From the NCBI RefSeq assembly GCF_002264395.1, contig NZ_NFVA01000059.1, forward strand, positions 1 through 45,268: DNA of 45,268 nt, read 5' to 3'. Shown piece after piece: positions 1 to 11,000 of this stretch. The notes under the pieces are model-generated. The model was not told the DNA's origin, ran no database searches, and saw only the letters and a list, made by a program, of their open reading frames with translations. Both the position numbers and the translations under genes were made by a program. Position 1 is the stretch's first letter; the number at the start of each line of letters is the position of its first letter. The DNA comes from Paenibacillus sp. VTT E-133291. Lineage in GTDB: Bacteria; Bacillota; Bacilli; Paenibacillales; Paenibacillaceae.

Positions 1-30
1 TACTCACGTACCGCAGGATTTTAAGTCCTG
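1..30 (-). other. tRNA-Leu(UAA) fragment at the left attachment site
   Basis: On the minus strand this reads as a tRNA anticodon stem-loop (stem CAGGA/TCCTG, loop CTTAAAA, anticodon TAA) followed by the start of a long variable arm. Upstream of the anticodon stem the sequence no longer fits a D arm, so tRNA identity stops near base 30. It matches what remains next to an element inserted in the 3' half of a tRNA-Leu gene. The complementary 3' part is at the other end of the window. The tRNA identity is clear; the attachment role is inferred. Confidence 0.85.
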
Positions 31-158
31 AAGTAGTCCTTTTAGAGCCTTTTCTACGCTACGGGAATATCGAGAAAAAAGCCTTTAACCATGCGTGTTG
101 ATGGCACTTTTTTTGTGTTCTGTATCCTCCGCATTCGAGGATTTATATGTGTAGCCAT

Positions 159-179
159 GTTAGCAAATATGTTAGCAAA
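159..179. repeat. Paired GTTAGCAAA motifs, putative integrase arm sites
   Basis: GTTAGCAAA occurs at 159-167 and again at 171-179, 12 bp apart. The same pair occurs near the right end at 45160-45179, 11 bp apart and in the same orientation. Tyrosine integrases of the lambda/Tn916 type bind short direct repeats of this kind in the arms beside the core site. Their placement just inside both tRNA fragments supports that role, but binding is inferred. Confidence 0.6.
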
Positions 180-289
180 ATAATTGCGCATGAGTCTCGT
201 ACTCTCGCTCCTTTGGACAACATAATTTATAGGAGCAGATTTCAGGGTTCATTGTTAAGCACCGAAATAACCGACTCTACATTTTACAC

Positions 290-3200
290 CTAAATATAAA
301 AATGGAACTTTGTTAATATCCTATCTATATTTTCAAGGTAGATTCTTTGTTTAAAAAATTCTTTGTATTCATGTAACCTTTTGTAATACTCTCCTGCCTG
401 TGCCTCCAGCCCTAACTCCCTCGTGATACAATCAATGGTATGTTGTATTTCGGTTTGGAATTGTAAATATTCAATTTTATGCAGTTCGTCCGCATAATGA
501 GCTGCTTTTAAAAGATTTCTTTCAAAATAATCATAATTCCAGTCAAACCCATTGCACCATTTCAACAAGGATAGTTTCGCTGCGAGTAAATGAGTTAATG
601 TCAGCATGGAAGTCCCCGTTTTATTTAGCCTCCCTGATGCTAACAGTTCATTGGCCCGGGCAAAGACTAGATTAATTTCCCGTTCAGCTTCCGGAAAGTT
701 TCTAACTCTTACATAGCAAGAAGCTCTATTTCGAAAATCAAACAGAATTGCATTTGGAAAATTAAACTTCCTCTCCTGCTCCAAGTTTTGAGCAATGTCT
801 AGCGCTTTATTTAGTTTCGGAATAATTTTTTCATTGGTCATGATATGGAAGAGAGTAACAACACCTTCGTTTCCAATGGTGTCGACATTTACTTGTTTAT
901 ATTTCATTAAAACTATTAAGCTAAAAATATCCTGCTGAATATAAGCAAGTTCTTTATGTAGGACAAAAAGAGAAATTTTATAAAAGTCATTTTTCTCTGC
1001 TGCCAATGTCATGTAGTGGATAGCGGTTTCGTATTCCTGGACACAAATATCCGGGTAGAGCATTCCTTGTTCCAACTCATAACGATAAATTTTTCCCCTA
1101 GTATGATGAGCATTTGATATGTGAGCTTCAATCTCATGATATTTTTTTAAGTTTAGCTTTTTCAAAAGGGTAAGCGCATGCTGAATATCTATTTTCGCCT
1201 CTTTTACCACTTCCAATTTACTTCTCTTATAAGTCATAAATTCTAAATCCGAGAGTTGAAATACAGTATCAATTAAAATTTCAGAACGTAAGGTGTAAGA
1301 AATAACAAGTTGAAGGGGGTTTATATTATCCGCTGATTTTAATCCTTTTTTTCTAGCCCATTCGATACCGGCGAATTGGTCATTGAGATAAGTTAAAGCG
1401 ACCGTTATATCACCAACCGCTTTATGAGCAATCACCATCAAGTTGATAATTTTGTGAGAAAAAGGATGTTCCGGTCTAAAGAATTGGTCCGTAATAGATT
1501 TCGCTTTATCAGCATATTCGAATAATTTAGTATAATTGCTTTTTTGCAGAGCTGATTCTGCAAGTACTCCAAAATAATAAGCTGCTTGGATCATAGCCTT
1601 TTGCTTACGAGACAGTAAGCCGTGGTTTGCTGCTAGAAGCAACAGATGCTCAGGATTCCGTTTAGAATCGATAAGATTCCCTTCCAATTCGTTCTTTAAA
1701 ATGTTATAAACCTGAAAATGCTGTTCCTCTAAAGAGGTAGTACAAAAAAGTTTAAAACGAATCAACAAGTATTCATAATAGAGGGCATGTGAGAAAAGAT
1801 ACGATACCCAAGGCGAGTCAGAATAGTGTTCAATTAATATATTATACGTGATTTCACATTCCTTTAATTGAAATTCGGTAATAGCGTTTTCAACTTGAAG
1901 CTTGTTGACTAAACCAGGTTGAAAAGGCTCGCCAAAGAAGGCGCTCAATTGCAAAAATGTTAGTAGTTGATAACCTTCACTAAAATTTTTGGAGATTTGA
2001 TACATTCTCTCGTTCATGACAGCTAGAGTATTAGCTGTAAATTGCTTCGAGTCACTAAAGGTTGTGTTTACCAAGTTATTCTCAGACCATCTTTTTAAGA
2101 TAGAAGTCAATTCATTGATAATGATAAATTTGTTTGGGGAAGCCCAGCTCCAACCTGTATCCCGCTCATGTATAATGTCAGGATAGTAAGTAAGCAGATT
2201 TATAAATTCCACAATAAACAGAGGCTCTATAGACTCTTTATTCTCTTGGTTACAAAACCAATCCCACATAAGAGCCGCTACCGACGCCGTGATTTCCGTT
2301 GTATCTTCATAGATAGCAATCGACTTTTCCAGCAGATTTTGAAATTCCCCTCTTTTAAAACCATCAAGGGGTATCACACTTGAAAAGTAGGGTGATAAAT
2401 TCATCAGCTCATTCCGACTTGTCGCAGCCTCTGGCCGTTCAAGGAATAGTATATATAGAGGAAATGATCGATTATTTAATTCTTTAAAAAGAGCTTCAAA
2501 AAAATGAGCAGTACCTAAGTCCATCCATTGAGTATCATCTACAACCCAAATAAGGGTTTTGTTATTTTTTTCTGTTAAACTTGTTAGTAAAAGCGCAATA
2601 TATTCTTCTACTAACTGTTCAATGACTTCTTGAAGTGAAACTTGACTACTACTAACCTGAATCATTCGATTCACATCAACTTGGTAAGAAGATTTCTTTT
2701 TTCCAGACCTGGTGTCTTTGATAGCTGCGATTCCATCCTTTGCGGCAAAAATGGAGGTTTTCAGAATATCTACAACGGAATTGATAGGAATCCCTAGTAG
2801 AGAGGTAACTAAGCTTAGGAAGGAATCCGTCGTAGCTGTGCCATCAAAAATGTCAGCAAATAGCTTTAATCTCTCATTTGAATCATATTTCAATAAATTT
2901 TCAATCTTTTTTCGGATACTTGGATCGATTTTTAACTTTAGAAATTGAAGAGTATTGCGAAGTTCATACAATGATTCTCTCAATTCTGAGTATTCCCCAC
3001 CAAAAGAAGTATAGATATATTCCACTTCGCCTAAATCGCTATAGATTTGATTAATTAATTGAGTAGAAAGGGAGGTTTTCCCCGTTCCGGCAGGCGCTTT
3101 AATTTTGGAAGCGATAAACGTTCTCTCAGCCCTAACTCGTTTTATTTCTTCTTCAAGGTCTTGTAGAAGATCCTCTCTTCCTATAAAAATATCATGATTC

Positions 3201-4024
3201 ACTACTAAAGGAGGACTTGTGGTTTGTAAGGAACTGGCCATTCTATACCTATAGAGAAACCAACGAAATTCAGCAAGCTGTTTTATATCATCGGAGAGGT
3301 CTTCTTTTTTCGTAAAATGATCAAGTTCCTTCGCATCGTCAACATTCCAATGAAGAATGGTTAGTAAATAGCTCTTTGCTTCACCATTTGATGAACGTAA
3401 GGACTTGGGAACCATCGAATCTAATTGAACTTTTGAGAGTTTATCTTTATACAAACTGTAAAAAATTCTCAAAAACTGAATATCAATGGATTTTAATTTC
3501 TCTGCATGTTCAATATGTATTACAACCTTATGTAAATGGGAGATTTCAATTAATAAATTGATACTGGCAAGCAGGAGTCCTTCAGGAGTCTCAAGAACCT
3601 CTTCATTCTCTTTAAGCTTCTTTAACACCTTAACGGCGTATGCTTCTTTATTTTTCTTTACTTGGACATCGGAGTCTAATTCATGAAGAGTGATCCCTGC
3701 ACTTATAATAGATAAAATAGGTGCTATAACAGGAAAGACTAAACTAGAAATACCAAGTGATATCTTAGTCATCCCCATACCAAGCGCCATAGAGATTGAA
3801 GGAGCTTCAAGTTTAAATCGTTCATAAGCAGACTTTAGAAAGGCTGCAAGTAAATATTCCTGTTGGTCATTTCCGTCATAACGAACAACAACATCCTCCT
3901 CGCCCCTCATTAGGAACAGATTATTTTCAGTATGTTCACGATCACCCTTAAAAACTTCAAATACAAATGGATTACCTTCATGGTTCGGCAGAATTCTACT
4001 TACAATAGATTTCGTTCTTGTCAT
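290..4024 (-). CDS. STAND-type AAA ATPase with hydrophobic N-terminal segment
   Basis: A very large putative signal-transduction ATPase, about 1,244 aa. A typical AAA_16/STAND entry motif (FIGRED) lies near residue 284, a Walker A (APAGTGKT) at 314-321 and a Walker B (IWVVDD) near 496-501, counting from the ATG at 4036. The C-terminal 650 residues are helical and look TPR-like, as in STAND sensors. Residues about 84-118 form a hydrophobic stretch that could be one or two membrane segments. The N-terminal effector is not a family I recognise. The ATG at 4024 has a GGGGGA ribosome binding site 5-6 bases upstream; the ATG at 4036 has none. The gene stands alone at the island edge. STAND ATPases of this size in such islands are often antiphage (Avs-like) proteins, which is the inference here; a large transcriptional regulator is the alternative. 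Confidence 0.75.
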   Translation of the reverse strand: MTRTKSIVSRILPNHEGNPFVFEVFKGDREHTENNLFLMRGEEDVVVRYDGNDQQEYLLAAFLKSAYERFKLEAPSISMALGMGMTKISLGISSLVFPVIAPILSIISAGITLHELDSDVQVKKNKEAYAVKVLKKLKENEEVLETPEGLLLASINLLIEISHLHKVVIHIEHAEKLKSIDIQFLRIFYSLYKDKLSKVQLDSMVPKSLRSSNGEAKSYLLTILHWNVDDAKELDHFTKKEDLSDDIKQLAEFRWFLYRYRMASSLQTTSPPLVVNHDIFIGREDLLQDLEEEIKRVRAERTFIASKIKAPAGTGKTSLSTQLINQIYSDLGEVEYIYTSFGGEYSELRESLYELRNTLQFLKLKIDPSIRKKIENLLKYDSNERLKLFADIFDGTATTDSFLSLVTSLLGIPINSVVDILKTSIFAAKDGIAAIKDTRSGKKKSSYQVDVNRMIQVSSSQVSLQEVIEQLVEEYIALLLTSLTEKNNKTLIWVVDDTQWMDLGTAHFFEALFKELNNRSFPLYILFLERPEAATSRNELMNLSPYFSSVIPLDGFKRGEFQNLLEKSIAIYEDTTEITASVAALMWDWFCNQENKESIEPLFIVEFINLLTYYPDIIHERDTGWSWASPNKFIIINELTSILKRWSENNLVNTTFSDSKQFTANTLAVMNERMYQISKNFSEGYQLLTFLQLSAFFGEPFQPGLVNKLQVENAITEFQLKECEITYNILIEHYSDSPWVSYLFSHALYYEYLLIRFKLFCTTSLEEQHFQVYNILKNELEGNLIDSKRNPEHLLLLAANHGLLSRKQKAMIQAAYYFGVLAESALQKSNYTKLFEYADKAKSITDQFFRPEHPFSHKIINLMVIAHKAVGDITVALTYLNDQFAGIEWARKKGLKSADNINPLQLVISYTLRSEILIDTVFQLSDLEFMTYKRSKLEVVKEAKIDIQHALTLLKKLNLKKYHEIEAHISNAHHTRGKIYRYELEQGMLYPDICVQEYETAIHYMTLAAEKNDFYKISLFVLHKELAYIQQDIFSLIVLMKYKQVNVDTIGNEGVVTLFHIMTNEKIIPKLNKALDIAQNLEQERKFNFPNAILFDFRNRASCYVRVRNFPEAEREINLVFARANELLASGRLNKTGTSMLTLTHLLAAKLSLLKWCNGFDWNYDYFERNLLKAAHYADELHKIEYLQFQTEIQHTIDCITRELGLEAQAGEYYKRLHEYKEFFKQRIYLENIDRILTKFHFYI

Positions 4025-4501
4025 TTCGTCCCCCATTTCTCATAATAATTTAGTCAAACTACAACCTTGATGCTCTTGCTCCTAATTACATCCAATTCTA
4101 CTTACATTATATGTCTAGTTATTTGAATATGGTTTAATTGTACTCTACAAATAATATGCACAGTATGTGGGAACTTAGACTCATTAGATCCTACCAGCCC
4201 TAACAGGATAAAGCCTTGTTATATTCTATATTTGAGCATGGTTCTATTTGATTGCAATTTACTCTTTAGTGATAGCCTTCGTCCCAAATTCGTCCACAGC
4301 TTGAGATCTAATCCTATGAAACGGATAGCTGTTTATTTTGTAACAATTGAACAGCCATCGACATCACAACATGAATATGAGATTTTTTCACTTCTAATCT
4401 GACCCTTTCGTCTCTACCCGAAGCTTGGGTACTTTGAAGAAAAAAATATCCTGCATGATTCGCTTTTGAGAGTAGTATCTTCGCCACAAGGGACATCCTT
4501 T
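4025..4501. other. Intergenic region, no gene supported
   Basis: AT-rich sequence between the STAND ATPase and the UvrD-like helicase. It must hold the promoter of the leftward ATPase gene, but I see no convincing -35/-10 pair, terminator or RNA gene. A 60-codon minus-strand frame at 4314-4496 has no spaced ribosome binding site and no recognisable protein, so it is not called. Confidence 0.4.
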
Positions 4502-7168
4502 TTAAGATTGTGCATAAATATTTAGGCTATCTCTAAGAATTGTTATTTGGCCTTCTCTCACACTAATTTCCGTCACCATATTTTCAAATTCATCTGTGAC
4601 AATGATTAATATATCAGTGGCAACAGAGATCCATCTCTCTTTCAACAGTACCTCCTTAGTGAATTGATTAGCTGCATATTGTTTAATCCAAGATTTATCC
4701 GCTGAATTCCAGCGATATTTGCTTTCTTGAAAGTATGATTTCAATTCAAACGTTTTACCTTGGATTTTAACTAAGTACCTTGAGGCCTCAGCTTTATTTC
4801 TTGATGGTGTTTTTAGGATATTTAAGTTTATTTGCTTAATATTTTTCGGTAAAAACGGTGATTCTTTTTCATACTCGGTGAGAATGACCATAGCTTTTTT
4901 TGCACGACTTAGCGCTACGTAAAACAATCGTTTTTCCTCTGAGATAGCGTCCTTCAGCGTTCTTCCGAGGACTTCAAAAAACACGTTGCTAGGATGCAAT
5001 AAGGGGTAACTACTTTCTACTGCATCTACTACGATAATTACATCCTCTTCCTTACCTTTGAAAGAATGAGCAGTGTCCATGTTAACTACGAGTGATCTCA
5101 TTTCTTCTGGCAAGGCATTTCTTATGACTTTAATAATATCCGAGTAAAGCTTTCCTTTTTTAGTGTCATAAGGAGTATACCAGGGTAATCCAGTTCCCTT
5201 TCTACTAAGAAGGGCAACCTTCTGACCATTCATCGTAAATGAATATACCAATCTTATTAAGATGGGAGTTATTATATCACCACTATAATTTATGAACTCT
5301 AAATCAGTTGGAATAAACTGATTGATATTCGCAACCCATACATTCCCAATTTCTTCTTTGCTTGCTTTAGATGGAGTACCATGTCCAATCATTACTTGGT
5401 TAGCAACCATAACGATTTTTCTACTTGATCGGTAATTCGATGTTATTTTAAATTGTTTAGAATTAGGGAAGTATTGTAGAAATTCATTGAAGAAGCGTAA
5501 GTCAGAGCCTGCGAATCCATTAATGGCCTGCCAATCATCACCGACGCAAAACAGTTTGATACCTTTATTAATAACTTTAATTGCCGAAATTAATTGATAG
5601 AAAAGAAGACTAAAATCTTGATATTCATCAATAAAAAGATATTTTATTTTTTTCAAATCACCAGAACCTAATTTTCTTTGCCATCTGCTTCGTTCCGAAT
5701 TAACAACTTCAATGGAACGCATTAGTAGACCATCAAAATCCTCTAGATTATTTTCTGTGAGACTTCTTAAATATTCTTGATATATCTTCCAAATGACTCT
5801 CAAAAAATCAATCTGTAATGCAGGCAAATTATTATTCTTCTGTACAATTCCTACTAAATCTTCAGGTGAGATCATCAACTTTCTACATCGGCTAATAAAT
5901 TGACTTACGATTACGCTAAATTCATCTAAAGCTCTGTTCTTAATTCGATGCCATAGCTCTAGGTCTGTTAGTTTTCTTCCCAATATGCCATATTCAATAA
6001 GAACTGAATTGATATGATCGAGGTCATGTCCAGGAAATAATTCTATATAATAGTATTCCTTGTTATTTTCCCAAAACTTCCGCTTTTCAGAAGTCTGTAT
6101 ATCATAGGCTTTATCACCAATAATTCCAAAATATTCTATTATAATTCCTTTTTTATCATTATTGTATATTGGAATAGTAAAATCAGGCCTGTAGTTCGTT
6201 CCTCCCCACTTGAAATTTTTCTCATATGCATAGGGAACCTCATGTTCAAATAAATAGTTAGCAATACTTTTTTCCCCAAGTGATTTATAGTATTTCCCAT
6301 CTAAGCCTATGTTCGGAACCAATCTACGGTAAGTCACCATTTCTTCAGGACTTAAGTTATAACCGCCGGATGTAATATTGTTCCAGTCTTCACGAAAATA
6401 TTTAATCATTAATTTTTCTATTCTTTTGCCCCATTCTTTATCTTGCAGAAAGGAGTCAATTACCTGCTGAACTGCTGTACTTTTCTCAAAACCACTCATG
6501 TCATCATCATAAATTAATGCTTCTTCCGGATGCACTATTGCATACGCAAGCGCATGAAAAGTCATGGCTTGTGGGGCATTTCCCCCTAAAAGGTTGCTTA
6601 AACGATCGCTGACCTCTTTCGCAGCTTCGCGATTAAAAGCTAAAAGTAATATTTCCGATGGAGATATTCTACAATGTTTTACTAAAAAGGCAGCACGATT
6701 TACCGTAGTCGCAGTTTTACCACTTCCTGCTCGAGCAACAACTTGGACATCACTCCATACTTCTGCAATACATTTTGCTTGTTCCCAGTCAGGTGTTTTC
6801 CATCTTTGTTTTTCAAACCAACTAATAACAAATTCTGCTGACAACTTAATAAAATCCTCTTCACTTACTACGCTTGACAACTCATCAAACCAGATTCTTT
6901 TAGATGACAAATAGTCAGCTTCAAACAAAAGTATGAGCATTTTTTTAGCTTCTCTTTTACATTCTTCTAATCTTTCACGTTCTTCTGCTTTTTTTCGTTT
7001 TTCTTCTCTTTTAAGATCTTCAATTATTTCTGATTCACTTCTGTGACTTGTTCTTTGCAATTGGCATTTGTGACACCGTAACCAGCTTCCATACTCATCA
7101 ACTTTTATTAATTCAAAAGTCTCATTACCACACCTAGAACATTGCTCACTTCTTACAATATTCAGCAT
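4502..7168 (-). CDS. UvrD/Rep-family helicase with zinc ribbon and inserted PD-(D/E)XK nuclease
   Basis: An 888-aa SF1A helicase that probably unwinds and cuts DNA. Cysteines 10/13 and 32/35 form an N-terminal zinc ribbon, followed by a charged coiled coil (45-80). Walker A is AGSGKT at 147-152 and Walker B is DEYQD at 514-518; the C-terminal motifs (VALLSRKG, DTAHSFKGKE, YVALSRAKK) are intact. Between the 1A and 2A halves lies a restriction-endonuclease-like insert at about 290-385, with GEK near 299, PDFT at 328-331 and IEYFG at 344-348, so D329 and E345 are likely metal ligands. The ribosome binding site GGGAGG is well placed before the ATG. The ordinary housekeeping PcrA has neither the zinc ribbon nor the nuclease. 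An accessory or defence helicase-nuclease is the best reading. Confidence 0.85.
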   Translation of the reverse strand: MLNIVRSEQCSRCGNETFELIKVDEYGSWLRCHKCQLQRTSHRSESEIIEDLKREEKRKKAEERERLEECKREAKKMLILLFEADYLSSKRIWFDELSSVVSEEDFIKLSAEFVISWFEKQRWKTPDWEQAKCIAEVWSDVQVVARAGSGKTATTVNRAAFLVKHCRISPSEILLLAFNREAAKEVSDRLSNLLGGNAPQAMTFHALAYAIVHPEEALIYDDDMSGFEKSTAVQQVIDSFLQDKEWGKRIEKLMIKYFREDWNNITSGGYNLSPEEMVTYRRLVPNIGLDGKYYKSLGEKSIANYLFEHEVPYAYEKNFKWGGTNYRPDFTIPIYNNDKKGIIIEYFGIIGDKAYDIQTSEKRKFWENNKEYYYIELFPGHDLDHINSVLIEYGILGRKLTDLELWHRIKNRALDEFSVIVSQFISRCRKLMISPEDLVGIVQKNNNLPALQIDFLRVIWKIYQEYLRSLTENNLEDFDGLLMRSIEVVNSERSRWQRKLGSGDLKKIKYLFIDEYQDFSLLFYQLISAIKVINKGIKLFCVGDDWQAINGFAGSDLRFFNEFLQYFPNSKQFKITSNYRSSRKIVMVANQVMIGHGTPSKASKEEIGNVWVANINQFIPTDLEFINYSGDIITPILIRLVYSFTMNGQKVALLSRKGTGLPWYTPYDTKKGKLYSDIIKVIRNALPEEMRSLVVNMDTAHSFKGKEEDVIIVVDAVESSYPLLHPSNVFFEVLGRTLKDAISEEKRLFYVALSRAKKAMVILTEYEKESPFLPKNIKQINLNILKTPSRNKAEASRYLVKIQGKTFELKSYFQESKYRWNSADKSWIKQYAANQFTKEVLLKERWISVATDILIIVTDEFENMVTEISVREGQITILRDSLNIYAQS

Positions 7169-7529
7169 TATTATGCCTCCCGCTTTCCGATAACGCTAAG
7201 TTGTTAGTCATTAGTTTTCATACTTAAGAGCACCTTAATTATGTGATTCTAAAGAGGATCAAATCAATTTACCTATAATGATATACATGTCTTTTGAACA
7301 GTTTGAAATTCTGAAATTCAGTTTATTCCATTTAAAACATGATCGTTTATTAATTTTAGACAGTACTGACCAAGATCTATCACAGGGGAGAGCATCAGAT
7401 CGTTATTCATGATCCAAGTTATATAAATCTTGAAGAAAAGGCAGGCTCTCATGTCCATTGTATGGCATAGGACGTTCACCTCACCATTTTAATCAGGTTG
7501 GTTTCGTCACTTAAACTATTCGAGATTTG

Positions 7530-7546
7530 GGGAGATACTCCCTTTT
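7530..7546 (+). terminator. Small terminator-like hairpin (plus strand)
   Basis: GGGAG-ATA-CTCCC followed directly by TTTTCT. The stem is only five GC-rich pairs but has the right geometry for plus-strand termination. No plus-strand protein gene lies upstream, so if real it would end a non-coding RNA. The surrounding 7-bp inverted repeat GGCATAG/CTATGCC (7464-7470 and 7547-7553) closes a larger structure. Confidence 0.3.
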
Positions 7547-7713
7547 CTATGCCTAAAAATCCTTGTTAATACAAGGATTTAGATTTATGAAATAGATCCA
7601 ATGAAATGATTAATAATAGTTTTATTTCAATTGAATATGTCCTACACATGGGATATCCTCAATTTATCAAGAGGATTCAAAATATACATCATAGGTAGTT
7701 AAAATTGATCATT

Positions 7714-7758
7714 AATAAAGGCTGATTACGAGGTTTACCCTCATAATTAGCCTTATTT
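7714..7758 (-). terminator. Imperfect 20-bp hairpin, likely terminator of the RecD-like gene
   Basis: The arms at 7714-7733 and 7739-7758 are complementary over about 20 bp with few mismatches and a short TTTAC loop. Both sides are A/T rich, so it could work in both directions. It lies about 300 bp downstream of the leftward RecD-like helicase gene, which would make it the end of that transcript. Confidence 0.45.
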
Positions 7759-7828
7759 ATTACACTTTGTGGTCAAACGACGCTTCCTCTCACTGAGCCC
7801 CTTGATGTATAAGGGTCCAGAGCGTGTA

Positions 7829-7879
7829 TTACATCATACCACCCACACTACTTCACTTTTTTTGAGTTTATTAGTTCTG
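7829..7879. repeat. Imperfect direct repeat, left copy (groEL 3'-end-like)
   Basis: This 51-bp stretch resembles 13597-13650 in the same orientation: a shared TTACATCATACC start, a related middle and a shared GAGTTT..TTAGTTCTG end. On the minus strand its first 18 bases would encode Ser-Val-Gly-Gly-Met-Met-stop, the type of ending found on GroEL proteins. The two copies bracket the RecD-like/HTH gene pair. The repeat is seen; descent from groEL is a weak inference. Confidence 0.45.
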
Positions 7880-8062
7880 AAACCGAATATTTTCCCACAG
7901 TTAGAGCATTGTTAGTCCAATAAGTAAAGATAAATAATATTACGGATGATGAGTTGGTACTCAAATGAAAATCAGACAATTTCACAGTTTAGAAAGACAC
8001 ATTGCACTGTATGCATCAATTGTGCTAGAACCCGTTATCTAAAATTGATAGAAATAAACTAA

Positions 8063-11000
8063 CTATTTTTTTATCCAGTTTTGAATTTTACTTTCTATTA
8101 GCATTGCATCCAGACTCCCGTCTAATCCATCCTCGGTGATTATTAAATTACCAATATCTTCCGATATGCCCACGCTTTCATAATTTGATCTTTTTTCATC
8201 CCATCTCTTTTTATATGATTTATCTCTTAGCATTCCAAGATGCTCTAAGTATGAAGTTTTACCTTGGTAGCGTAGAGTAAAGTCAGGGATATAGGTCTTA
8301 CCACTAATATTTAAAGGTTCTTCATAAAAATACTCAATTTTCATTTTATCAAGAATGTTAGCTACAATCACTTCCGACTTAGATCTTACCATCTCACCAC
8401 GAATCGTTTTATGGATCAAATTCTCTTCAAAGTACCGTTTTTGTTTACTAGATTCTATCTCAATGATGTTTGGAGCTCCAAATAGATCCGTATATCTTTG
8501 CTTGGTATCCGAATACCAGTCATTCGCATACTGAACTAATTCTTGAATAGATAAATCACTTAATACAATTAGTTTTTCTCTTTGACGGGAAAATGCAGTA
8601 TACAAAAGTTCTTTTGCAATAAATGAATTTTTTCCGTTTATGACCACTATGGTTTTACCAAAACCAGAACCCTGTGACTTATGAACAGTCAGAGCATATG
8701 CAAGTTCTAGCTTAGAGTCACTGTTTTCTCCACCAAATTCAGACTTATTATAGGAGAACAACTTTCCTTCAAACGAGCCAAAACGGAACTTATACCAGCT
8801 AGAATTCTTATCGTTTTTCCCATACTGTCCTGGGTAATTCGCCATAATACCAATTTCACCATTTGCAATATACGCTTTTCCGGATGTACCATCCCAGTAA
8901 TCCTTCTCACCGTTTACATTAGATATGACTTTATCTCCGTAAACGATATTTTGAACTGAAAGAGGGCTATATTTTGACCATGTAGATGCATTCCATTTCT
9001 CGACTGTATCTTGACGATATCTTTGGTGAATTTGATTATTTAAATAATAGCTCCCTGCACCAATAAATTTAGTAGGAGATAGGACCTGCCAGTCTTCTAT
9101 ATGTTTACTAGTTGGATAATTTATATATTTTTCTACAGCAGCCCCCAAACTTTTATTGAAACCATCAATATCATCAGCAGTTGTCATGTTTGCAGTTTCT
9201 ACCAATTCATCAAAGAACACTTTTTCTAAGTCAACTAAATCAACGTATTGAATATATTTTAGACGAGTATCAGCTTGATTGTTTTGAATACGATAAATTA
9301 CATCTTTATCGACCGAATCCGAATTAGAGAATAATTGAGCAAATGATAAATCATCACCACCTGAACCTTGTCTCATCTCCGTTTTCAAAGTTGCAATCCT
9401 ATTAGGAAAAGTACTCTCTAAATAATTAATTAAATCGACAAATGGGCGCCCTGCACCTATTGGAGGCAATTGATTAGGGTCACCTACAAAAATAATTCTA
9501 TCAGCATGAGAATCAACAAGCTTTAGTATGCCAGCAAACATTTCTTCGGTCAGCATTGAACTTTCATCAATAATAACTGTTTTGGCAGTACTCGAACTTT
9601 GTTCGCTTGGCATCGTATAAGCCATTGTTTTAAAATTGAAGCCTTTTGAACGAATTAATAACTGTGCCACAGTCAAAAACTCAGCTTCAACACTATTCTT
9701 CTTAAATGAATTCTCCAGTTGAACTCTTGCTTTTCCAGTAGGGGTCAATGCTAATACACCACCAGCTTTTATAGATTTCGAAGAAGCTAAAATCCCCAAT
9801 GCTGATGTTTTACCCGTCCCAGCTCTCCCCAATAAGACAGATATTTTGGATGATTCAATAGTTTTTAACGCTTTAGCCTTTTCAACACGAGCCAATTGAT
9901 CGTTTTCTTCATTATTTTCTTGAAGTTTTCCAAACTGGTCGTTAATTATTTTTCCCCAGTCTTGTTCACCAGATAAACGTGCTTCCAAACGGCTACTTAC
10001 TATCTCAACTACCATTTGCTTATAATCTTGATATTCTTGTAATTTAATGTACGAATTCTCCACATTAACGTGCAATTTGCCTTCTTGCAAGAATTCTAAA
10101 ACACCATCAATTTTTTCAGTTTGAAAATCTGTTTTTTGATCCAATGGCAATCTATTAATTTCTTCAATTATTTGATTGTAGCTAAGTAAGGTATGCCCTT
10201 GATTTGCGGCTTGTGATAAAACAAAAATTACCATAGCTCTAAAGCGCCGCTTATCACCTTCAGTTCTCATTTTAGTTGGTTTATTTAAAGGATACTTATT
10301 TTCCACCATTGGATTCACAAACATCGCATTGTCGATTTGAGAGATTGTAACTTGATGTTCGTTCTTTTCTTTTCGCGTAAATTCGAATAATAAGTATGGG
10401 TTTTCAACAATTTCAGCTGCATCATTTTTCAGGTTACTCCATGCATAAATAGCTTGTTCAACAGAAAGATTCAATCGAGACAAAAGTTCGAAATATTGAA
10501 TCTTGTTTTCATCTCTTAATAAACCAGAAAACTCATCCTCTCTGTCAGCCAAACCGTCATCTAGTTTCTCATTGCCAGTTTCTTTCTCCCCTGAAAAATA
10601 TAACTTCAATTCAGAAATCAAATCGCTTTCAGAAGTATCAACATGGTGAGCAACATCGAAGCCATATTTAACACCAAAAGCTGATAATATCGAACCTAAT
10701 CCAGGAAATATACCGCGTTGATTCCAAACGTTTTTTAATTGATTATCAATATATTCAAATTGTACATTAACCCATTCATGATTGGCTTCTTTTAACTCGA
10801 GTTTATCTATATTTTTTAATGCAATTTTCGCTTGATTTAAAACATCAATAGCCGCATCGTAGCTGACCCATTCAGCTGCATATGAAAATTCTGTTCTAAA
10901 ACCTGCCGCTTCAAACAATGTGACACTTGATACATCAAAATCAGGATGCTTTTTTACATACTCGGAAATTTCATGATATGGCATTAAAAAGCCATCTTTA

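Larger units (their letters stand above)
7169..8062. other. Long gene-free region with structured elements
   Basis: About 890 bp without a supported protein gene. It holds a possible structured element at 7464-7553, a perfect 9-bp inverted repeat (AAATCCTTG, six-base loop) at 7557-7580, the terminator-like hairpin at 7714-7758 and one copy of the direct repeat at 7829-7879. Short frames here are full of stops. The content suggests remnants and regulatory RNA rather than a missed gene. Confidence 0.45.

Noticed and set aside
61..120. Weak hairpin AAAAAG.GCC/GGC..CTTTTTT beyond the STAND gene
   Set aside because: Only three GC pairs, with a long loop; not convincing as a terminator, although one would be expected here.
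2168..3686. Several plus-strand frames of 60-78 codons inside the STAND gene
   Set aside because: They lie fully antisense to a gene with clear Walker motifs and have no ribosome binding sites.
4314..4496. 60-codon minus-strand frame just after the UvrD-like gene
   Set aside because: Its AAAAAGG abuts the ATG with no spacing, the protein has no recognisable feature, and there is no sign of conservation to use. It looks like a chance frame.
8707..8910. 67-codon frame inside the RecD-like gene
   Set aside because: It overlaps the conserved helicase region in another frame of the same strand, with no start signal.
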